From CAYSUS01 sp964434165 (lineage in GTDB: Bacteria > Planctomycetota > Planctomycetia > Pirellulales > Thermoguttaceae): DNA of 33,810 bases. This document shows, in pieces, positions 14,945 through 21,285 of the stretch. A program made the translations under genes and the position numbers. The stretch covers positions 1-33,810 of the forward strand of contig CAYSUS010000079.1 in the NCBI GenBank assembly GCA_964434165.1, given 5' to 3'. Below the pieces are notes generated by a model. The model made no database searches, had not been told where the DNA came from, and saw only the letters and a list, made by a program, of their open reading frames with translations. Within the stretch, counting starts at the first letter, position 1, and every line of letters begins with the position of its first letter.

Positions 14945-16693
14945 ATGCCCAGCACGAAAGACGTCCAGAAGGCCTTGATGTCGCTCATCGATCCGGCGAT
15001 CCCGCTGAAGCATCGCCAGCACCAGCTCCTTTACCTTCTGCACGAGGGCGGGGACCTGGGCCAGGCCGTGGTCAAGTCGCTGCTGGAGGCCGCGGCCAGG
15101 TCCAACGGCCAGGCCCTGGTGGACAAGAAGCTCAAGGACCTCGCCGCCTTGAAGGAGGAGATGCAGTCCGGGCCGCTGCGCACGGGCACGTTTCTGGAGA
15201 TGGTCCGGGTGGGCGGCTCCCAGCGGGCCAAGGTCCTGCTGGGCGACGGCGACACGGCCTTCACCACCGTGCCCGACGCCGACCTGGCCGGCAGCCTCAT
15301 GCGCGGCGAGCCGGTGCTGCTGGAGGCCCGGGGCCGGGCCCTTCTGGGGCGCGACGCCTCGGGCGTGAGCGTGGGCGAGGAGGCCCGCTTCGAGCGGCGG
15401 ATCGATGACCGCCGCGTGGAGGTGATGCTCCGCGACCGCGAGCCCAACGTGTACTGGGCCTCGCAGTACCTCGCCGACCAGCTCGACGCCGGCGAGGTGG
15501 CGGGCGGCGCGCGCGTGCTGGTCGATCCGCGCCGCAACATGGCGCTGGAGGCGGTCCGCCCGCCCGACGGACTGGCCGCCTACTGGTACCTGGAGCGGCA
15601 ACCCGTGCCGGACGTGATCGTCGAGCGCGACCTGGGCTGCCCTCCCGCCTTCCTCGACGAGCTCACCGAGCACCTCCGCGCGGAGATGACCGCGCCGGGG
15701 CTGGGGCGGCGCTACCGCCAGAGGCGTTTCCGCACTAAGCTGCTGACCGGCGTGAGCGGCACGGGCAAGTCGTTCGCCATCCTCGCCTTCTGGCGGCGAA
15801 TGTACGAGGTGATGTCCGAGGTGACGGGCGCGGCCATCGACGAGCTTCCCTGCCGCGTGCTGTGGCTCCGCCTGGGGCGCGTCCTGAGCAAGTGGTACGG
15901 CGAGGCGGAACAGCGATTGAGCCGCTTCTTCGACGAACTGGAGCAACTGGCCGCCGAGAAGTTCCGCTGTCCCGACGGGCGCGAGATCGAGCTCCCCGTG
16001 CTCGCCGTGTTCGAGGAGATGGAGGGCCTCGCCCGCGCCCGCGGCACGGGCGACGCGATCACCGAGCGCGTGCAGACCACGGCCCTGGAGCGGCTCGACG
16101 CCAACAACCCGCGGCTGCGCGACCGCCTCGCCGTCTTCTTTTGCACCACCAACGTTCCGTCACTGGTCGATCCGGCCTTCCTGCGCCGCGCCGGCGGGAC
16201 CAGCGAGACGTTCGGCCGGCTCGACCGCCGGGGATTCACCTCGGTGCTCTCGAAGCACCTCCGCGAGCTGCCCTTTCGCGCGGACTACGGCCCGCAGCGC
16301 CAGGCCGAGCGCCGCGCCGCGCGCGAGGTCTCGGACTGGCTCTACAGCCGCAACGGGCAAGACGAAGGTCAGGTGCAAATAACCTATATCGGCAGCACCG
16401 AGCCCGACGTCCGCTACCGGCGCGACCTGCTCACCGCGGCCCTGGTGGACCGGGCGGTCCAGGAGGCGGCCGGCGAGGCCTGCCTGGCCGAGCGCGCCGG
16501 CCTGGATGAGCCGGGGCTGGACTCGGAGAGGATCGTCGAGGCCCTCGACCGCCAGGTCCGCAGCATCGTCGATCAGCTCACGCGCGACAACGTCGGCAAC
16601 TACATCAACCTCCCCGAAGGCGCGCGGGTCGCCGACGTGCGGCGCCTGGCCCGGTCCGCGCCGCTGCCCGTCGAAATGGAGCGTATCGGATGA
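14945..16693 (+). CDS. ARC/Mpa-like AAA+ ATPase with tandem OB folds
   Basis: The 582-residue protein has a very strong ribosome site (AAAGGAGGGGG). After a helical N-terminal part (residues 1-75, partly coiled-coil-like: LVDKKLKDLAALKEEM) come two OB-type beta barrels, ~81-145 and ~155-215, arranged as in actinobacterial Mpa/ARC. The AAA+ domain has Walker A GVSGTGKS with Lys275, a pore-loop-like SKWYGEAEQRL, Walker B AVFEEMEGL at E357-E358 and RARGTG. Sensor 1 is FFCTTN, followed by DPAFLRR. The Walker B Asp is replaced by Glu. No C-terminal HbYX proteasome-docking motif is present (the end is MERIG). Mpa unfolds Pup-tagged proteins; here a role unfolding Ubl-modified substrates is inferred from context. 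Its stop overlaps the next start (ATGA). Confidence 0.88.
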   Translation: MPSTKDVQKALMSLIDPAIPLKHRQHQLLYLLHEGGDLGQAVVKSLLEAAARSNGQALVDKKLKDLAALKEEMQSGPLRTGTFLEMVRVGGSQRAKVLLGDGDTAFTTVPDADLAGSLMRGEPVLLEARGRALLGRDASGVSVGEEARFERRIDDRRVEVMLRDREPNVYWASQYLADQLDAGEVAGGARVLVDPRRNMALEAVRPPDGLAAYWYLERQPVPDVIVERDLGCPPAFLDELTEHLRAEMTAPGLGRRYRQRRFRTKLLTGVSGTGKSFAILAFWRRMYEVMSEVTGAAIDELPCRVLWLRLGRVLSKWYGEAEQRLSRFFDELEQLAAEKFRCPDGREIELPVLAVFEEMEGLARARGTGDAITERVQTTALERLDANNPRLRDRLAVFFCTTNVPSLVDPAFLRRAGGTSETFGRLDRRGFTSVLSKHLRELPFRADYGPQRQAERRAAREVSDWLYSRNGQDEGQVQITYIGSTEPDVRYRRDLLTAALVDRAVQEAAGEACLAERAGLDEPGLDSERIVEALDRQVRSIVDQLTRDNVGNYINLPEGARVADVRRLARSAPLPVEMERIG

Positions 16694-17937
16694 GCCGATC
16701 CACGCGAGAAGGACTCCGTCCCCCCGGCCCCTCGGCGACGGCCGACTGGGCCGCGGCCCTCGACCCCCGCCTGCGCGCGGCGATGGCCGGCCAGGGCGTG
16801 CAGATCGACCAGCCCGATGGCGCGACCCTGCGCCTGGCCGGCGTGCCGCTCTGCCCGCAGTTTAACAAGCCGCGGAGCAACCTCCTCTTGCGCCACGCAG
16901 GGCTGACGCCGGGGACCGGCGCCTTCGTGGACGCCGATCTGGTCTATCACGGCGACGACCCCGGCCTCGCCGCGGCCATGACCGGACCGTGCCAGCGTCA
17001 CTGGCGGCGGTTGCGTCTTCCCCACGTCCCAGGCTCGGCCAGCGAGGCCCTGGCCGAGGTGCTGCGGCTTCTCGGCTCGCCGCTGGCCCGGCCGGCCGAA
17101 GAGGCAGTGGAGCGTGCTGCGCACCACGGCGACGACGAGCAACCCGGGCACGATGCCGCAACGGCGGGCCGGATGCTCAGCGCCGTCGGCGAGGCGATCT
17201 CGCCTGAGGCGGCCGCCGCGGCCTTCGACCGCTCCCGCCGCCGCGTGATGGCACGGCGCCTGGCCGCCCTGACCACGCGCCCGGCCCCGCCCCGCGCGGC
17301 CGTGCTCTGGGGGTCGGCGGGCTGCGGGCGCGACGAACTGCTTCTGGCCGCGGCCCACCCCCTCTTCCAGTCGCGGGAGGCCGGCCGGGTGATCCGCGTC
17401 AGCGGCGCGCTGGTATCGGCAGGATGCCTGGCGGCGCCGGAGGTCGATGCAGGGCTGATGCACCTGGTGGCCGAAATGGAGGCGGTCGAGGCGAGCGTCT
17501 GGGCGATCCAGGACCTCGACCTCTGCGTGACGGGCTCGCCGGTCAGTTTCGCGCTCCTGGGCCGCGCCTTGGACCGCGGCCTGCGCATGCTGGCCACGGT
17601 GCGCGGGTCGGCGCTGCTGCGGCGGATCCGCGCCGACGGGGCGCTCGCCCGAAGGATCGGCGCGATCCACGTGCCGCCCCTGGACCGGCGGGAGACGATC
17701 GAGGTGCTGCGGGAGATGGCCGACTCCTCGCCTGTCCCGATCGCGCCGGAGGCCCTGACGCTGGCCGTGAGCCTGGCCGCGCAGACGCGGCAGACGCTGC
17801 CGGCCGGCGCGCTGGGACTGCTGTCGGCAGCCATCACCGAGGCCCAGTGGCAAGGCCGCGCGCGCGTCGAGCCCGAGGACCTGCTCGCCGTCTCCGAAAG
17901 CCAGTGGCCCGGAGAGGAGGAGGACGAAGACGACTGA
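16690..17937 (+). CDS. Degenerate ClpB/ClpA D1-like AAA+ protein, probably not an ATPase
   Basis: The 415-residue protein begins with ~190 residues of unknown fold, followed by an AAA+ module resembling the first domain of ClpA/ClpB. The Walker A position reads GSAGCGRD (208-215), so the essential Lys is Arg and the Ser/Thr is Asp. The Walker B position reads WAIQDLD, with Leu276 where the catalytic Glu should be. Downstream, MLATVRGSALLRR and DGALARRIGAIHVPPLDRR follow the ClpB D1 pattern, including the AleRRF-like segment, and LPAGALGLLSAAITEAQ matches the small helical subdomain. The C-terminus is strongly acidic (GEEEDEDD). It is translationally coupled to the active-looking AAA+ partner, so it may be a structural or adaptor subunit. 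Confidence 0.75.
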   Translation: MSRSTREGLRPPGPSATADWAAALDPRLRAAMAGQGVQIDQPDGATLRLAGVPLCPQFNKPRSNLLLRHAGLTPGTGAFVDADLVYHGDDPGLAAAMTGPCQRHWRRLRLPHVPGSASEALAEVLRLLGSPLARPAEEAVERAAHHGDDEQPGHDAATAGRMLSAVGEAISPEAAAAAFDRSRRRVMARRLAALTTRPAPPRAAVLWGSAGCGRDELLLAAAHPLFQSREAGRVIRVSGALVSAGCLAAPEVDAGLMHLVAEMEAVEASVWAIQDLDLCVTGSPVSFALLGRALDRGLRMLATVRGSALLRRIRADGALARRIGAIHVPPLDRRETIEVLREMADSSPVPIAPEALTLAVSLAAQTRQTLPAGALGLLSAAITEAQWQGRARVEPEDLLAVSESQWPGEEEDEDD

Positions 17938-17992
17938 TCGCGAAGGGGCGCGCAGGACCGCCCGTCCGAGCGCCCGGCGCGGCACGCCCCGT

Positions 17993-18020
17993 GGCGGCAC
18001 GGTCTTCGGACGGTGCCGCC
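17993..18020 (+). other. Hairpin closed by a TTCG tetraloop upstream of the Ubl2 gene
   Basis: GGCGGCACGGTC (17993-18004), loop TTCG, then GACGGTGCCGCC (18009-18020) pair with one internal G-G mismatch. The C(UUCG)G loop is exceptionally stable in RNA. It lies 55 bases after the pseudo-AAA stop and 74 bases before the Ubl2 start, with no T-run, so an RNA-processing or attenuator role is more likely than a simple terminator. Confidence 0.55.
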
Positions 18021-18094
18021 CCCAATCCGGCGCGTGTTTCACGAATTCCCTCACCCATTTCCTTTTCCCTGAAAAGAAGAAAGGAGCGATGACC

Positions 18095-18391
18095 ATGCTC
18101 GAGCAGAACCTCCCGCAACGCCGGGAAGACGAGGGCGCCGGCCCCGGCGGCTTGGGGACGATCTTCGCCGACGACGGCGTCGGCATGGTGACCGTCAGCC
18201 ACGGGCTGCACCAGGAGCTGCTGCCCGTGGCCAACATGACCGTGGCCCAGATCCGCGACCGCCTGGCCGACCGCATGGACGTCGATCCCCACGCCCGGGC
18301 CCAGATCGACGGGCGCGACGCGGGCGACGACGAGATCGTGCGCCCCGGCCAGATGCTGATGTTCGTCCACCGCGCGGGCGAGAAGGGATAG
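18095..18391 (+). CDS. PRTRC-C-like beta-grasp (ubiquitin-like) protein 2, C-terminus Lys-Gly
   Basis: I use the ATG at 18095 because AAGGAG lies eight bases before it; an ATG six bases earlier is too close. The product has 98 residues. After ~28 flexible residues it has a MoaD/ThiS-like beta-grasp layout: GMVTVSHGLHQELL, the helix MTVAQIRDRLADRM, DPHARAQIDGRDAGDDE and the last strand GQMLMFVHRAGEKG. The helix-plus-strand layout, the position of the IDGR turn and the GEKG ending recall PRTRC system protein C, which ends with a similar Gly-x-Lys-Gly. The next three genes match PRTRC proteins B, A and ThiF in the same order, which strengthens the call. It is the likely substrate of the second E1. 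Confidence 0.82.
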   Translation: MLEQNLPQRREDEGAGPGGLGTIFADDGVGMVTVSHGLHQELLPVANMTVAQIRDRLADRMDVDPHARAQIDGRDAGDDEIVRPGQMLMFVHRAGEKG

Positions 18392-18399
18392 GGCCGGCC

Positions 18400-19266
18400 A
18401 TGGAGACCATCCGCATTGAAGGAGAGACGATCCGCGCCGCCTCGCCCGAGGGCCTCACCGCTGCGATGAGCGTGCGCGAGGCCCTCGAGCTGGCGTGCCC
18501 GCGCCGGATCGACACGCGCGGGGTGGTCATGCCCGACGGCTTCCGCCTCGCCTACGCGACGGGGCCGTTTGCGGTCTGGGTGATCGAGATCCCGCCTCGG
18601 GTTTGCCGGTTCAAGTGGATCGCCGCCGACTCGCCCAAGCAGTACGGCAGCGGCACGAAGTACCGCGACGTGCGGATCGGGCTGCCGTACGTGATCGTGC
18701 TGGCGGCGTTCGAAGGCAGCATGCTCAGCGAGTCCAACGAGTGCTTCTTCCGCACCCGGCCGCTGGAATCGGAGGAGGACGAGCTCTTGTACCCGGGCCT
18801 GTTGAACTGCTCGAAGTTCGATCCGCCGGAAGGCAGGCCCCTCTCGTGGATCTGCTCGCAGAAGCTCGACCGGTCGAAGTTCGCGCGGCACCGCGATCCG
18901 GGCCGACGCATGCGCGGCGGCTTGCGCGAGCTGCTGCACTGCCTGTTCGACACCGGCTTCAACTACAGCAGCGAGCACCACGAGGGGAGCAGTTGGTTCA
19001 CCGAATCGACGCGGCTGGACAAGCGGATCGCCACGGTCGAGGCGTGGGAGAAGGCCACGGCCCGGGACCCGGTGTTCGCGCTCGACATCCCCTGGCTGAA
19101 GACCGGGATGTCGGTGCGCCAGGTCGTGGGGCGGGTCTTCGCGAACAAGGGCGCCGACAGCCGCTGCGTGAAGTCCGACCGCGACCTCGCCCGCGTGATC
19201 TTCAACCACTCCAACGCCGACGCGCCCGCCGAGGAGCCCGCGGAGGAGGAGTTCGTTCCGTTCTGA
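18400..19266 (+). CDS. PRTRC-B-like protein
   Basis: The 288-residue product is placed by position and weak similarity. It lies between a PRTRC-C-like modifier and a PRTRC-A-like JAMM protease, where PRTRC protein B belongs. It has an N-terminal strand region (TIRIEGETIRAASPEG; FAVWVIEIPPRVCRFKWI), a central block with DVRIGLPYVIVLAAFEG and DELLYPGLLNCSKF (PRTRC-B has a comparable leucine-proline-asparagine segment), and a helix LRELLHCLFDTGFN. Next come the SEHHEGSSWFTES stretch and an acidic tail (EEPAEEEFVPF). I see no E2-type catalytic Cys with HPN. The ribosome site is weak, and the start is nine bases after the Ubl2 stop. The function of PRTRC-B is not known; substrate presentation or scaffolding are possibilities. 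Confidence 0.6.
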   Translation: METIRIEGETIRAASPEGLTAAMSVREALELACPRRIDTRGVVMPDGFRLAYATGPFAVWVIEIPPRVCRFKWIAADSPKQYGSGTKYRDVRIGLPYVIVLAAFEGSMLSESNECFFRTRPLESEEDELLYPGLLNCSKFDPPEGRPLSWICSQKLDRSKFARHRDPGRRMRGGLRELLHCLFDTGFNYSSEHHEGSSWFTESTRLDKRIATVEAWEKATARDPVFALDIPWLKTGMSVRQVVGRVFANKGADSRCVKSDRDLARVIFNHSNADAPAEEPAEEEFVPF

Positions 19267-19298
19267 CCGCCGTATTCCCGTGCGCCAAGGAGGCTGAA

Positions 19299-20411
19299 GT
19301 GACTCAGAGCAAGTCGGCGCTCTTGACTCCGATCTACATCAAGCCGCGCAAGAACACCGCCTGGCCGGACGATCCCGTGTTCTACCTGCTCACGGGAAGC
19401 GGCCTGTTCCTGTGCCGCAACCACGACTTCTTCCAGAGCAGCGTGGAGGTGAAGCGGTGGCCCTCGGAGCTGGCCTCGCACGAGGCGTTCCTGGCCGCGC
19501 GCTATCCGAAGATCCCCCGCAAGCTGCTGGAGCGGGTCGTCGGCTTCTTCCACCGCGTGGCAGATATGCACCAGAGCGAGGCGGCCGTGCTGCTGGCCTA
19601 CCATCGCCTGCGCAAGCGCGTCGTGGCCGTCGTGCCGAAGCAGCTCGCCACCGTCAGCCGCAACGCCTGGGGCGACGTCTATCCCATCGGCGTGGAGTAC
19701 GAGATCCCGGCCGACCTCGCGCCCGAGCTGGTCGTGCTGGGCGACATCCACAGCCACGTGGACTCGCCCGCCTACGCGTCGTACATCGACAAGCACGACG
19801 AGACGCACCGCGCGGGACTGCACGTCGTGGTGGGGCGGATCTACAGCGAGCCGCCGCAACTGCACATCGAGGCCGTCGTGGACGGCACGCGGTTCATCGT
19901 CGATGAGTCGCTGGTGCTGGAGGATTACCGGCGGAGGCGATTCGACTTCCCCGAAGCCTGGCTCGACAAGCTCCACGTGGAGCCCTACGGCCGCAAGTTC
20001 TTCACCGGGAAGTCCGGCCCCGCAGACCCCTGGACCTCCACCCACACCGCGGGCGGTTCCGGCTCGACGGCCGCCGGCGGATCGTGGCCCGCGACCCACC
20101 CGCATCCGCCGAACGTGAGCCAGACCGATCCCTACGGCGACTTCGCGCCCCGTCCGGATGCGGCGCCGCCGTTCGACGCCGGCCCGTCGGGCGCGGACGC
20201 GCGCAGCGATGCGGCGGACGACCCCGACAAGGCCGCGCTCGACCGCATGGCCGAGGACGAGCTCGATCGCCGCGCGGGGCTGGCCGATCCCCCCGAGGCC
20301 GACGCCCGCGTGCCGGTCCGCGACGCGTTCGGCTACCGCCCGGAGACGACGCTCAAGCTCGGTCACGAACCCCGGCCCGCACGCAAGGAGACCGATCATG
20401 ACCGCGCCTGA
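19299..20411 (+). CDS. PRTRC-A-like JAMM/JAB metalloprotease with long disordered tail
   Basis: Translation starts at a GTG (19299) with AAGGAGG five bases upstream; 370 residues. The JAMM site is complete and canonical: Glu94 (HQSEAAVLL), His151 and His153 (GDIHSHVDSP), Ser161 and Asp164 (ASYID), giving the exact HxH-x7-SxxD spacing. The following DKHDETHRAGLHVVVGRI matches PRTRC system protein A and related Mov34/MPN proteins. From about residue 235 onward the sequence is rich in Pro, Gly, Ser and Asp and looks disordered, ending in a charged segment; this tail is longer than I expect for PRTRC-A. It would remove or process the modifier. Its last 14 bases overlap the ThiF gene. Confidence 0.92.
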   Translation: MTQSKSALLTPIYIKPRKNTAWPDDPVFYLLTGSGLFLCRNHDFFQSSVEVKRWPSELASHEAFLAARYPKIPRKLLERVVGFFHRVADMHQSEAAVLLAYHRLRKRVVAVVPKQLATVSRNAWGDVYPIGVEYEIPADLAPELVVLGDIHSHVDSPAYASYIDKHDETHRAGLHVVVGRIYSEPPQLHIEAVVDGTRFIVDESLVLEDYRRRRFDFPEAWLDKLHVEPYGRKFFTGKSGPADPWTSTHTAGGSGSTAAGGSWPATHPHPPNVSQTDPYGDFAPRPDAAPPFDAGPSGADARSDAADDPDKAALDRMAEDELDRRAGLADPPEADARVPVRDAFGYRPETTLKLGHEPRPARKETDHDRA

Positions 20412-21228
20412 CGTGACCGCGCCAACGGCCCGACGGCTCGTCCCGACCCTGCGCGAGGGGCAGACGGTGAAAATCGTCGGCTTGGGGGGCACGGGCAGCA
20501 TCGCCGCCCGCTACGGCCTGATGCTCCTGGCGCCCCTGGCCAAGGGACGCGGCGCCCGCGTACTCCTGATCGACGGCGACGCCTTTGAGCCGGGCAACGC
20601 CACGCGGATGTTCTTCTCCTCGTGCGGCAACAAGGCCGCGGTTACCCTGGCCGACCTGCGCCCACGGTTCAGGGACTCGGACCTCACGCTTCAGGCCGTG
20701 CCCGAGTACGTGACGCCGGAGAACGTGGCCCGGCTCGTCCGGCCCGGCGACGTGGTGCTGCTGTGCGTCGATAACCACGCCACGCGCAAACTGGTCAGCG
20801 ACCACTGCGCGACGCTCGAGGAGGTCGTGCTCATCTCGGCGGGCAACGACGGGATGGGCGAGGACTCCTCGGGCCGCATGCGCCACGGCACCTACGGCAA
20901 TTGCCAGGTGTACATCCGGCAGAGCGGGCGCGACGCCAGCCCCTCGCTCACCCGCTACCACGAGGAGATCGACCGCCCGGCCGACAGCCTGCCCACCGAC
21001 CTGAGCTGCACGGAGCTGCTCGACAGCGTGCCGCAGCTCCTTCTGGCCAACCTGGCGGCGGCGGCGGCGATGCTCAACGCCCTCTGGCTCTATCTTTGCG
21101 AGGCGCTGCATTACAGCGAGCTGGCGTTCGACATCGCCGAGGGCCGGATGCGGCCGCTGGACCTGCCGGCGCCGCAGTTGGACGCCGGGCACGAGGCGGC
21201 CGCACCGTCGCCGCGCAAGCCGCGATGA
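20398..21228 (+). CDS. PRTRC-type ThiF family E1-like enzyme
   Basis: The 276-residue protein starts within the end of the JAMM gene, with AAGGAG seven bases upstream. The nucleotide loop is GLGGTG (28-33), followed by LLIDGDAFEPGNATR, NKAAVTLADLRPRF and CVDNHATR (D125, N126), all ordinary ThiF/E1 adenylation motifs. Cys204 in LSCTELLDSVPQLLLAN is a candidate thioester cysteine; this region is characteristic of PRTRC ThiF proteins. No CxxC zinc pairs are present, unlike the first E1 of the locus. It is the last gene of the 12-kb locus and would activate the PRTRC-C-like modifier (ending in Lys-Gly). No ParB-type PRTRC partner is in the window. Confidence 0.92.
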   Translation: MTAPDVTAPTARRLVPTLREGQTVKIVGLGGTGSIAARYGLMLLAPLAKGRGARVLLIDGDAFEPGNATRMFFSSCGNKAAVTLADLRPRFRDSDLTLQAVPEYVTPENVARLVRPGDVVLLCVDNHATRKLVSDHCATLEEVVLISAGNDGMGEDSSGRMRHGTYGNCQVYIRQSGRDASPSLTRYHEEIDRPADSLPTDLSCTELLDSVPQLLLANLAAAAAMLNALWLYLCEALHYSELAFDIAEGRMRPLDLPAPQLDAGHEAAAPSPRKPR

Positions 21229-21261
21229 AGGCGCGTCTTGCGCACGCTTTCGAGCCTGGAA

Positions 21262-21276
21262 AGACTTCCGAAGTCT
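21262..21276. repeat. Single arm of the dispersed palindrome at the end of the locus
   Basis: The exact 15-base arm agacttccgaagtct lies in the 57-base gap between the convergent ThiF gene and the giant surface protein gene. The second arm is missing. Confidence 0.7.
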
Positions 21277-21285
21277 GCGGCCGCG

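Noticed and set aside
14945..16693. A Pup-proteasome system
   Set aside because: The ATPase is Mpa-like, but no Pup (C-terminal Gly-Gly-Gln/Glu), PafA/Dop ligase or 20S subunits occur in the window, and the neighbours are E1, E2 and JAMM proteins instead.
9810..21228. A CBASS-type defence operon (Cap2 E1-E2 fusion and Cap3 JAB)
   Set aside because: There is no CD-NTase or effector gene, E1 and E2 are separate proteins, and two dedicated ubiquitin-like proteins are present, which CBASS lacks.
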